From: Anaerolineae bacterium
GTDB lineage: Bacteria > Chloroflexota > Anaerolineae > Aggregatilineales > Phototrophicaceae
Length of the DNA: 64,000 bases
Reading direction: 5' to 3'
Assembly (NCBI GenBank): GCA_022820665.1
Contig: JAJEFB010000023.1
Span: 1 to 64,000 of the forward strand
Under the pieces are notes generated by a model. The model saw only the letters and a program-made list of their open reading frames with translations, was not told where the DNA came from and ran no database searches. The position numbers and the translations under genes were made by a program. Positions 26,832-35,095 of the stretch are shown in pieces; positions within the stretch are counted from its first letter, which is position 1; each line of letters begins with the position of its first letter.

Positions 26832-27245
26832 GGTTCTTCAACCTTTGCTGCTGAATTAACTTCCGACTGTGCTTGCCTTTCCGAATAATGTGTTGTAATT
26901 CTGTCGATAAGTTCTTCAATGTGGTCTTGAAGCGTCTTGGCGATGAGGTCCGGGTTACCGGTGTTCAGGGCATCCAAGATTTTGTAATGGCGGCGCGCCT
27001 GATAGGGGAGGTTGTAACCCGTCAATATAGTTGACGCGTAGGTCCAATAGGCGAATTGAAGCATGTCATAAAGGCGGATCAACGTATTGTTGCCGGCGGC
27101 GGCGACGATCGTCTGATGAAAAGCGAAATCAGCTTTGGCGAATTCGTGCGGATCGTTATCTTGCGCGTGCCTCATCATGCGCTCCATCAACATCTCTAAA
27201 CGCACAAACACGTCTTCCGTCAGATTGGGCGTGGCTAGGCGACCC
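26828..27245 (-). pseudogene. GntR/FCD-family regulator missing its DNA-binding domain
   Basis: The minus strand encodes a clear FCD ligand-binding domain from about LATPNLTEDVFVRLEML to the end. It includes the metal-site regions KADFAFHQTIVAAAGN and QARRHYKILDAL, and stops by overlapping the cyclase gene. The expected ~100 N-terminal residues with the winged helix are absent. The frame stays open to 27343, but those extra codons are antisense to the adjacent dehydrogenase gene and have no homology. The truncation point (about 27238-27250) coincides with the truncation of that dehydrogenase, pointing to one deletion or a chimeric join. As it stands it cannot bind operator DNA. Confidence 0.75.
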
Positions 27246-28229
27246 GCCATCGCTGAGATTAACGGTGTCAACATCGTCGCTGTTGCGGACAATTTGCCGG
27301 GCAAACTGCCCGGACCTAATATCACTTTGGGTGAATGGGCCAACAGCTTGGGCGCGAACGCCTATACGGACGGCATAGAGATGATTGAGAATGCTGACAT
27401 TGACGCCGTCGATCTGTGCGTTTCGCCAAAATGGCGTGTCCCCTTGGTTGAAGCGGCCGCTGCGCGTGGTCTTCCAGTCCTGCTCGAAAAGCCCTGGGCC
27501 ACTAATATGGCGCACGGCCATGCCATTGCCGACATCATCAAGAAGTCGAATCTCCTGCACATGGTCGAGTTTCCTCTGCGCCATTTTCCGCCGATTAGCG
27601 CGCTAAAGAAACTGCTCGATGATGGCCCGCTCGGACGACCTTTCGTCGTCAATGCCGAGATCGTCATGGGAGAGACGCCCGCAAAGATGCCCGAACACTG
27701 GATGTGGGACCCCGGGAACGGCAACGGCGCCATCAATGAGAACACCTGCCACGTTTTCGATACGATCTGCTATCTGTTGGGCACACCGGTCTCTTTGCAC
27801 GCGTTTGGCGCCAGTTACCACGGCGCAGAGTCCACGCTGCCCGATGGCGCCGTCGCCAATATTCGCTTTGAAAGCGGCGCCGTCGCTTCCGTTACGGGTG
27901 GCTCCCTCGGCGCCGATTGTCTGCGTACGCCAACCTGGCTGGATGTCTATACCGAAAGGGGACAAGCCTTGGTGACCGGCATAGATCATATGTATGACAC
28001 GCTCACCTGGGGAACGGCCGCGGACCAGGGTGAGCCCAAGCGCGAACATTGGCCCAATCCGCCGCTCCGGACGCTCATCGTGCGCTACGCGGTTGAAGAA
28101 TTTGTAAACAGTATTCGGACTGGCAAACAACCCGAAAGCGACGCCGACGCCGGTCTCAAGGCGCTGGCGCTTGCGATGGCGGTAAACGAGTCGGTGGCGA
28201 CGGGCGAACCGGTAGATCTGAGCTGGTAA
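27243..28229 (+). pseudogene. Gfo/Idh/MocA dehydrogenase lacking its N-terminal nucleotide-binding loop
   Basis: Homology begins abruptly at IAEINGVNIVAVADN, normally about residue 25-35 of this family. Everything after it looks normal: VDLCVSPKWRVPLVEAAAAR, the Lys of LLEKPWATN, the active-site region INENTCHVFDTICYLLG, and the C-terminus. The first Rossmann strand and GxGxxG loop are missing. The open frame back to 27135 is antisense to the regulator remnant and supplies no replacement. NAD(P) binding is therefore unlikely. Before the deletion this gene would have been divergent from the regulator. An assembly error is a live alternative. Confidence 0.75.
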
Positions 28230-28540
28230 ATTAGCGCTCGAAGCCAAAGAGACCTGTAACTTCATACTTGAGAATGCTCCCTATTGGAGTTTCTCGGCGG
28301 TTACAGCATCTGAATCGCCTCCGCGGTTTTGGCTGCATTTGTAGGAGCAATGCCCGTTTCGGTCAGTGTTTTATGCGCATCTCTCACGTGAATGCGGCTG
28401 ATTCGATAGCTGGGCGATACTGCTCTTTGGACGCGCCCTCGCAGTACTTGACACTGGTCATCTTATGCGCAGACCTGAAAGAAGTGATGTCTTGATATGA
28501 ACCGCTCCCGCTGCTTCGCCTTCTGCCCCTAGCGCGACGC
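28230..28540. other. Intergenic region between the dehydrogenase and the MFS gene (convergent)
   Basis: 311 bases. A 75-codon plus-strand frame (28268-28495) has no Shine-Dalgarno and no recognisable domain and is not called. No strong hairpin with a T-tract was seen on either strand. Confidence 0.4.
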
Positions 28541-29749
28541 CTAGTTCTGATGCGGAAGCAGCCGCCACATGATGAAAAACGCGATCACGCCCAGTCCGCC
28601 AGCGATAAGACCAACCACTGTGAAGTTGCCATTTGATACGGCATATACCCAGGCGCCCAGCGCCGCGCCGACCACGCGCCCCAGGGAATGCGCGCCCATA
28701 TTGGCGCTCATCATCACGGCCCGCGATTTCGGCAGAATCTCTGTGAACAGCGGCAACGCCGAGACAATCGACGTCTCGATGGCGATAAACATGATGAATA
28801 TGACCAACATGGCCAGCGGCAAACTGAAAGACAGATAAGGGATGATGAAGAAGCATATCGCCGCGATCAACATGCCAGTCATCGAGGTAATCCTGGTTCC
28901 GAGCCGGTCCGCAACGGTAATAACGATAAACTCGCCAATGACCTCGGCGACGGCAATGGCGATCGTTACCGCTCCAAGCGCCGTGAGAACCAAGCCAAAG
29001 GAGTCCTCCATCCAGAGACCGTAATTGATATAAAAGATCTCGTGGGAGAGCGTAAGACACATGGAATACAGGAGGGCGAAGACCGCCGGCGGGTGCGCGC
29101 TGACCGTGCGTATGGCTGTTAATGGATTGATGATGCGTATCCGTTCGTGGCTGTGATCGGGCCGCTCGTCGGACTCAACGAATATCCATAATGCCACTGC
29201 TCCCAGCGCCAGCGAGACGGACAGAAAAACGAACACAGACTGTAGATTGCTGTTGTCCAACAAGAAACCGGCGACGGGCGCGGCCACAACCAGTGACAGC
29301 GCCCAGCTCAGTTCGGAAATGCCCATCACACGAGCGCGCCTGCCGAAGGGCACCAAATCTCCCAAATATGCCTGAAACGTGGGGTCGTAGATGGTCTTGC
29401 AGATGCCGAAGGAAAACATCACCACCACAAAGACGCCGTAGTCGGCGAATACCGCGCCAAGCATACTCATGATCGCCATCATCCAGAGCATGCTGACCAT
29501 CACGACCTTGCGCCCGTAATGTTCGGAAATAATTCCCAATACCGGGCTGAGCAATCCGGCGCCATTCGTCAAAGCGATCACGTTCTGGATGTTGTCAGCC
29601 GGCACTCTGAAGCTGTCGGCAATGGCGGAGACGAAGGGGTAGGGGAAGCGCTTGGAAATGTTAATAACCAGGCGACCGAAGACGATTGCCAGAATCGACT
29701 TGATAACCTTGTCGTTGAAGAATGGCTCGCTGCTGCGCTTGTTTTTCAT
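28541..29749 (-). CDS. Major facilitator superfamily transporter
   Basis: 402 residues with about twelve hydrophobic segments. The cytoplasmic loop GIISEHYGRKVVMVSML matches the MFS loop 2-3 signature, and a related one (VADRLGTRITSMTGML) sits in the second half. It is the last gene of a long minus-strand run beginning at alaS. It overlaps the upstream phosphatase-fold gene by one base (TGATG). The substrate is not predictable; drug or metabolite efflux is common for this type. Confidence 0.85.
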   Translation of the reverse strand: MKNKRSSEPFFNDKVIKSILAIVFGRLVINISKRFPYPFVSAIADSFRVPADNIQNVIALTNGAGLLSPVLGIISEHYGRKVVMVSMLWMMAIMSMLGAVFADYGVFVVVMFSFGICKTIYDPTFQAYLGDLVPFGRRARVMGISELSWALSLVVAAPVAGFLLDNSNLQSVFVFLSVSLALGAVALWIFVESDERPDHSHERIRIINPLTAIRTVSAHPPAVFALLYSMCLTLSHEIFYINYGLWMEDSFGLVLTALGAVTIAIAVAEVIGEFIVITVADRLGTRITSMTGMLIAAICFFIIPYLSFSLPLAMLVIFIMFIAIETSIVSALPLFTEILPKSRAVMMSANMGAHSLGRVVGAALGAWVYAVSNGNFTVVGLIAGGLGVIAFFIMWRLLPHQN

Positions 29750-30678
29750 CAGGAATCGAACAGGATTCTATCACAAGCTGGCACAAAATCAGTCAGGGAC
29801 TTGTAGCCCGCGGCGAAGTCTTCGGCTCGCTCGCCGACGACAAGCGTCGGCACCATGTTTAGCGTATGGCGGCGGGTACTTAAGTCCTCCATGTTGCCGT
29901 GATCGCTGACGACGATTATCAGGCCCTCGCCAGCGTCCCATTCGTCCAACGCGCCGGCCATCACTTCGTCGAAAGTCTCCAGTATGCTGACGCCGCGCGC
30001 GAAGGGACCGCGGTGACCGACGCGATCCGTGAGCCAGTGCGAATGGAAGGCAAAGTCGTAACCGCGCGAAAGCCGCGCCAGCAATCGACCGGCTTGGCGC
30101 GGCGAATAGTTGGGCAGGCTCGGGATTCCCAAATAGCGTTGCCAACCTGCGGTGATCCATTCTGCGGTCAAAGCCCGTTTCTCAACGACGTCCTTCACCG
30201 AGAAGTGGTCTTTGCCGGATTCGTAAGCCGCTTGCTGGATGCTGGAGCGAAGCGTCTTGCCGCGGGCGAAATCCTGCAAAAGGCGTGGAGGATAAGCGGT
30301 GAGCAACCGGGCTGTCTTGCCGCGTTCGCCCAGTGATTTGAAATAACTGTGCCGGGCTATGATTGTGCGGGTTTCTTGATTGGGTTTCGGTCCGTAGTGC
30401 TTTCCTATCATCTCTGGCACGTTCAAACCGGTGAGCAGGCTGGCTTGGCCGGTGCCGCTTTGAGGACGACCGGCGACGCCCAGGCAGGCATCAGTCGGGA
30501 CAAAGACCGCGTTGTGACCTGCGACCAGTCCGGTGTTTGCCAGCCATCGCTTTCCATTGCTAAGACGATGGAGCGTGGGTAAATCAGCGACCGCGAAAGG
30601 ATTGACCTTGGGGTCATCCGCGCCAAGCCCAATGCCATCTAGGAAGAGCGCCAGGATATGCGAGCCCGACGGTCTCAT
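29749..30678 (-). CDS. Alkaline phosphatase-superfamily metalloenzyme
   Basis: 309 residues. The alkaline phosphatase/phosphoglycerate mutase fold is indicated by the metal-binding Asp in LFLDGIGLG, a nucleophile-type Ser/Thr in SGTGQASLLTGLN, and VVSDHGNMED followed by RRHTLNMVP with the late metal ligands. It is shorter than GpmI (~510 residues) and lacks that enzyme's inserted transferase domain, so it is probably a phosphatase or nucleotidase/phosphodiesterase. Its substrate is unknown. It is encoded between the MBL hydrolase and the MFS transporter. Confidence 0.8.
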   Translation of the reverse strand: MRPSGSHILALFLDGIGLGADDPKVNPFAVADLPTLHRLSNGKRWLANTGLVAGHNAVFVPTDACLGVAGRPQSGTGQASLLTGLNVPEMIGKHYGPKPNQETRTIIARHSYFKSLGERGKTARLLTAYPPRLLQDFARGKTLRSSIQQAAYESGKDHFSVKDVVEKRALTAEWITAGWQRYLGIPSLPNYSPRQAGRLLARLSRGYDFAFHSHWLTDRVGHRGPFARGVSILETFDEVMAGALDEWDAGEGLIIVVSDHGNMEDLSTRRHTLNMVPTLVVGERAEDFAAGYKSLTDFVPACDRILFDS

Positions 30679-30718
30679 CGGATGAGGAGGCGCAACTGTA
30701 AACGCTCGGCGGAAGAGA

Positions 30719-31378
30719 TCATTGCGCGTCCCCGTCGAATGAGAGCAAGAAGGGATTGCTATTTCGTTCGCGGCCGATGGTGGTCGCGCCCATATGCCCT
30801 GGCAAGATGCGATACTCGTCGTCCAGCGGCATCAACTTCTCAAAGATGGAGCGCATCAAGAGCGGATAGTCGCCGCCAGGCAAGTCCGTGCGCCCGATAC
30901 TGCCGGCGAAAAGCGTATCGCCGCTGAAGAGGATTCTTTGGCTCTCCAACAGCAGACTCAAGTGGCCCGGCGCGTGCCCGGGCGTATAAAGCGTTTTCAG
31001 GCGGATGGCGTCCAACTCGATGACTTCGCTCGCGCTAGTCAAAAGGCGATCCGGCTGGGCGGCCGCCGGCGTATCACCCATGCCGAACAATTTAGCTTGC
31101 GCGGGCAGATCCGCCAGCCAGGGCAGGCATTCCTCGTGGATGTAAAATGGTATTTTCAAGCTATCTTTGATTGCTTTGCTCGCCATGACGTGATCGAGAT
31201 GAGCGTGCGTTGCGATCATTATCCGAATGCGCCATCCGCGCTCGGACGCAGCGGTTAGGATTACCGGCGCGTTATCAACCGGGTCGATGAGAATCGCGTT
31301 CCGGGATTCGCTATCCGCCACTAGATAAGCGTTAGTGGCAAAGGCGCCCAAAGTCATGGACAGGACTTCAATCGGCAT
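30719..31378 (-). CDS. MBL-fold metallo-hydrolase (glyoxalase II-like)
   Basis: 219 residues. The zinc-binding motif THAHLDHV (HxHxDH) is followed by metal ligands in PGHAPGHL and FSGDTLF and a C-terminal ILPGHMGATTIG. These define a glyoxalase II-type beta-lactamase fold. It probably hydrolyses a thioester such as an acyl-glutathione or other low-molecular-weight thiol ester, or detoxifies. The precise substrate is not readable. It lies 16 bases downstream of murJ. Confidence 0.85.
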   Translation of the reverse strand: MPIEVLSMTLGAFATNAYLVADSESRNAILIDPVDNAPVILTAASERGWRIRIMIATHAHLDHVMASKAIKDSLKIPFYIHEECLPWLADLPAQAKLFGMGDTPAAAQPDRLLTSASEVIELDAIRLKTLYTPGHAPGHLSLLLESQRILFSGDTLFAGSIGRTDLPGGDYPLLMRSIFEKLMPLDDEYRILPGHMGATTIGRERNSNPFLLSFDGDAQ

Positions 31379-31394
31379 GCGCTCTCCTTTTCCG

Positions 31395-33053
31395 TCAGGC
31401 CATCGACCGGCCGCGAATTATGTTCAGCAAATCGGACAACTCTTGCATTCTGATGAGGGCGGCGACGACAACGAAGACCACCAGGCCCGTGAGCCCCTGC
31501 GCGATCAGGCGCAAGATCATCAGCGAGAAGCCGCTTCCAGGTCCCCAGGCTTGCCACAGCGTATCCAGCAGAACAATTGCCCCAGCCATGACCAGCGACG
31601 CGACTAGCGACTTAAGCAGGCTGCTAGCCAGCGTACCTTCCCGGATGCCGCGCCAGCGTCTGCGCAAGACAAGCAGTAGGCAAAGGACCTCGAACATCAC
31701 GCCCAGGGAATTGGCCAGAGCCAATCCGCTGACGCGGCCAATATACGGCTCAAAGCCAAGGACGGGAAATGCCCGCGCAATCGAGTTGGCAAACAATCGT
31801 GAATCAACTGTTGATACGTCGCTGAGCAAGATAGCGAAGACCAAGTTGATGGCCGCGCCGCCGAGCGCCGCGTACAGGGGAGTCAAGGTGTCTTTGTCCG
31901 CGTAAAAGCTGCGGGCGATGACTTCCAGCGCGGAATGCACGATAAGCCCAAGCGTAAACATGCTCAAGGTGCTGTAGACCAGCGCCGATGCCGCCGCGTC
32001 GAATGCGCCGCGTTCCAGAAGTCCGATGAGCGGCCTGCCCAAAACGATCAAACCCACCGCAGACGGGATGCTGGTGACCAGGACAAAGCGCAACGCGCCG
32101 GACATGGCGTCGCGCTTGCCGTCGAGATCTCTCACTTCGCTCAGCGCAGCCAGGGTCGGAAAGATCACGATCCCCATCGCCGTGCCGATCAAGGTCTGCG
32201 GGATTTGCATCAAGCGCCAGCCCCAGTCGAGAGCGCTCACCGAGCCGACGCTCAGTCGCGAGGCGATGTTGTTCATGACCAGGAAGTTCAGCGCGAAAAC
32301 GCCAAGTCCGCCGATTCGCGGCAGCATCAAACGAATCACGCGCCACAATGCCGGGTTCGCCAGGCCAAGCCCGCGCTTCCAGGACATTTGGTATTTGATC
32401 AAGCCGGGCACCTGGATGCTGAAATGCAAGGCGGAGCCAATCACGGCGCCAATCGCGATTCCGTGTACACCAAAGCCGGGCAGCAAAAACAAGACGCCGA
32501 ACAGAATGCCGATATCAAACATAATCGGCGCCAGCGCCGGCAAAAGAAAATGCTGGTGAGAATTGAGTATGCCGCTGAAGATGCCGCTGATCGAAAAGAT
32601 GATCGTGCTCAGCAGGAGGATGCGCATCATTTCAATCGTGGTTTGCGTTGTGGCGCCGTCAAAGCCGGGCGCGACTACCTGGCTCACAAACCAAGGCGCC
32701 ATGAAAAAGACGACTGCGCTCAAGATCAACGCCAGCGTGAATATCGAATTGATCAGGTTGCTGGACAATTGCCAGGCGGCGTCGATCTTTCCCTGCGCCA
32801 AATAGCCGCTGAATACAGGAATAAAGGCGTGCGTCAAGGCGCCGCCAGAGATCAAAACAACGATCAGTTCGGGTATGCGGTTAGCCGCAACATAGGCGTC
32901 CAATTCACTCCCGACGCCAAAGGCTTGCGCAATGATCAAGGTCTGAAAAAGACTGATCAATTTGGCAGCCGCAAAGGCGATCATCACAGTCAACGTGGAT
33001 CTCGCGATTCTGCGATTGCGCTGGAGAATTCCCTTGCCAGCGGAGGATGCCAT
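31395..33053 (-). CDS. murJ: Lipid II flippase MurJ (MviN)
   Basis: 552 residues with about fourteen hydrophobic segments. MurJ family features include the N-terminal AFAAAKLISLFQTLIIAQAF, the LISGGALTHAFIPVFSGYLA region, and the PRIGGLGVFALNFLVMNNIA segment. It moves the peptidoglycan precursor lipid II across the cytoplasmic membrane. It lies in the alaS-ruvX cluster, 8 bases after the C39/TPR gene, so the two are almost certainly co-transcribed. Confidence 0.88.
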   Translation of the reverse strand: MASSAGKGILQRNRRIARSTLTVMIAFAAAKLISLFQTLIIAQAFGVGSELDAYVAANRIPELIVVLISGGALTHAFIPVFSGYLAQGKIDAAWQLSSNLINSIFTLALILSAVVFFMAPWFVSQVVAPGFDGATTQTTIEMMRILLLSTIIFSISGIFSGILNSHQHFLLPALAPIMFDIGILFGVLFLLPGFGVHGIAIGAVIGSALHFSIQVPGLIKYQMSWKRGLGLANPALWRVIRLMLPRIGGLGVFALNFLVMNNIASRLSVGSVSALDWGWRLMQIPQTLIGTAMGIVIFPTLAALSEVRDLDGKRDAMSGALRFVLVTSIPSAVGLIVLGRPLIGLLERGAFDAAASALVYSTLSMFTLGLIVHSALEVIARSFYADKDTLTPLYAALGGAAINLVFAILLSDVSTVDSRLFANSIARAFPVLGFEPYIGRVSGLALANSLGVMFEVLCLLLVLRRRWRGIREGTLASSLLKSLVASLVMAGAIVLLDTLWQAWGPGSGFSLMILRLIAQGLTGLVVFVVVAALIRMQELSDLLNIIRGRSMA

Positions 33054-33061
33054 GCAGTTTC

Positions 33062-34546
33062 CTAGTTGAGCTTGGCGAGCGCCGCGCGCGCTTCGTCATA
33101 GTTTGGGTTATATGCCAGCGCCCGCCGAAACGAGGAGGCGGCTTGCTCGGGCTTGCCTTGCGCCTGCAAAACCAGCCCTTGCCAATAGTAGGTCTCCTCG
33201 ATTTCCTCTGCGTTGTTCAGGTTGACCTTCACCAGGCTCAATACGTCATCGTATCTGCCCAGTTGATAATAAGCCTCGAAAGCGCCGAACTGGTACCACA
33301 TCATCCGCCAGGGCGGTCCAAGCCTGCGGGACTGATCGAAAGCCGCTGCAGCTTCTTGGTATCGCCCCAAGGCGACCAGAGATGTGCCCATATTGAACCA
33401 GGCAAAGGCATCGCTGGGGTCCAGGCGCGCTTCGGCCTGCGCGACGTCGAAGGCAAGCTGAGCCGCGTCCTTTGCATCCCAGTGACTGTCCATGAGACTG
33501 CGCAGGAGCCCTTCCCTCTGCGGCTCGTAGACGACAATGAAAGTACGGTTGAAAGCCTGCCAGTCCCGGTCAACTTCGTCGTAGCTTATCGCCACGCCCT
33601 GCGCGCCGTCGCCGACGCCCAGGAAGCTATCAAAGAAATAGAATCGCTGATAGGTGTCATCGTAGGCGACCAGGGCGCGATAATGGCCGATCCAGTCATA
33701 GGCTTCAAACATGGCGCCAGTCTCTATGACGACCGGAAACTCGTTTGCCACCAAGCGCTTTAGCAGGTCCACGTTGCCGCCCATGCGCACGATCGCTTTG
33801 AGATCGCTGGCTTCCTCCACATATGCCGCCATCTCGTGCGGGCTCACATTTTTGTCTTCGCGATTCGGTTTGAGCGCGCTGCCTGCGGCAGCCTGGTCCT
33901 GCTGCCATCCGTAATAGCTCATCGCCATCGTGATGGTCGCGGGTCCGCAATTGTTCCATGTTTGCTGCTGATGAAGAATGCCGTAGATCCTTGCGGAGGA
34001 GGGAAACTCCCCGCCAGATAGGTTGACCGGGGCAACGGCGATCTCTTTTGCGGTGGTCGCAGGCGGCGGAGTTGCCGAGGGGAGCGCGGTTGCAATTGTT
34101 GTGGCGTTGCCGACTGTTGTCGTCGCTGTGGACTGCCTGACCGCCGCGGTAGCCGTCGATAGAACTACGGTCTCCACCAGCACTGCGGGGGGCGTCGCTG
34201 AGGTCCTGCTTGCCGGAGGACTGGGACTGGCTATTTCCAGGGGCAAATCCAGAAGCGCCAGCGCATCGCTTTCGCCCGAACGCGAGGCCAGCGTCGGAAA
34301 GAGACCGCCGACGGGCGTTGGCTCTTTGAACATTCGCATGAAGGGCAATTGATCAATCACACGCTGCTGTTGCGCCGGTTGCAGAACTTCGCGGAAACCG
34401 ATTATGGCGCCGCCGACGCCGACGATTATGAGCAGCGCAAACAGAATGACGCCCCACAAGAGAAGCCTGGGTGGACCCTTCACGCCGACATTGTAGTTTT
34501 GCAAATAGTAGCTGCGGCTCGGTTGCGTATCGTCGATATCTCGCAT
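33062..34546 (-). CDS. Membrane-anchored C39-like cysteine peptidase with TPR repeats
   Basis: 494 residues. One transmembrane helix (~27-50) is followed by a Ser/Thr/Pro/Ala-rich linker (~100-170), a C39-type papain-like domain (~185-330) and TPR repeats (~345-490). The candidate triad is Cys200 in WNNCGPAT, His288 in IGHYRALVAYDD and Asp306 in FFDSF. The orientation puts the peptidase and TPRs outside the membrane. Linked to murJ, it may process or assemble a surface polypeptide. The combination of peptidase and TPR in one chain is typical of Chloroflexota-type proteins, but its target is unknown. Confidence 0.8.
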   Translation of the reverse strand: MRDIDDTQPSRSYYLQNYNVGVKGPPRLLLWGVILFALLIIVGVGGAIIGFREVLQPAQQQRVIDQLPFMRMFKEPTPVGGLFPTLASRSGESDALALLDLPLEIASPSPPASRTSATPPAVLVETVVLSTATAAVRQSTATTTVGNATTIATALPSATPPPATTAKEIAVAPVNLSGGEFPSSARIYGILHQQQTWNNCGPATITMAMSYYGWQQDQAAAGSALKPNREDKNVSPHEMAAYVEEASDLKAIVRMGGNVDLLKRLVANEFPVVIETGAMFEAYDWIGHYRALVAYDDTYQRFYFFDSFLGVGDGAQGVAISYDEVDRDWQAFNRTFIVVYEPQREGLLRSLMDSHWDAKDAAQLAFDVAQAEARLDPSDAFAWFNMGTSLVALGRYQEAAAAFDQSRRLGPPWRMMWYQFGAFEAYYQLGRYDDVLSLVKVNLNNAEEIEETYYWQGLVLQAQGKPEQAASSFRRALAYNPNYDEARAALAKLN

Positions 34547-34675
34547 AATGGTTCCTAGCGATAACCGAAGGTCATAATTCCACGCCCGCGGTTTCTTTTG
34601 TTTCGGTTGGCGGTCCGTTGCACCCAGTATAGTGCTTTTTCGCTCTTCATGCGGGTCTGGCGGTTACAGCGTTGC

Positions 34676-35095
34676 CTAAGAGTAGCTTTGCGCGTCAAGA
34701 TACGATTGCAGTATGACCCTGGCAGCCAAATCGTCGATCGGTTCATCCGGTTTGCGCTTGAGTTGACGCGCCAAATCCCTGGCTTCCTCGCTCGTTAGAT
34801 ATTCGCTGACTTCAGTTATCGGCAGATCTGTGTAAGTCCGCAGCTGCTTGATCCAGCGCTTCACTTTGTCAGCTTGAAGCTCTGCGCCCTTTGGCGCATT
34901 AGGATTGTGAGGGACGCCCACGACGAAACCACAAGCCCCCTCACGCTGGGCAATAGCCAAAATTTGCTCGAAATCCCTGGCGCGCGTAGTCCTTTGTACG
35001 ATGCTTAACTCTCGCGCTACGATACCCAAGCCGTCGCTAACGGCAAGACCGATGCGCTTGCTCCCGTGATCAAGGCCGATCAAACGTCCGGTCAT
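34676..35095 (-). CDS. ruvX: Putative pre-16S rRNA nuclease / Holliday junction resolvase RuvX (YqgF)
   Basis: 139 residues, the usual length. The RNase H-like core begins LIGLDHGSKRIGLAVSDGLG with the first catalytic Asp, then GFVVGVPHNPNAPKG and a C-terminal PIDDLAARVILQSYLD with the last acidic residues. YqgF processes the 5' end of 16S rRNA and has been linked to Holliday junctions. Its ATG overlaps the stop codon of the baseplate-J-like gene. The alaS-yqgF neighbourhood is widely conserved in bacteria. Confidence 0.92.
   Translation of the reverse strand: MTGRLIGLDHGSKRIGLAVSDGLGIVARELSIVQRTTRARDFEQILAIAQREGACGFVVGVPHNPNAPKGAELQADKVKRWIKQLRTYTDLPITEVSEYLTSEEARDLARQLKRKPDEPIDDLAARVILQSYLDAQSYS

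Noticed and set aside
27135-27343. Genuine overlapping antisense genes at the regulator/dehydrogenase junction
   Set aside because: Each extended N-terminus lacks homology, and each protein misses an essential domain at the same point, so truncation is the simpler reading.
28268-28495. 75-codon plus-strand frame after the dehydrogenase remnant
   Set aside because: No ribosome site, no domain and composition unlike neighbouring genes. A short similarity around TTTGGACGC to 15245 is too brief to call a repeat.
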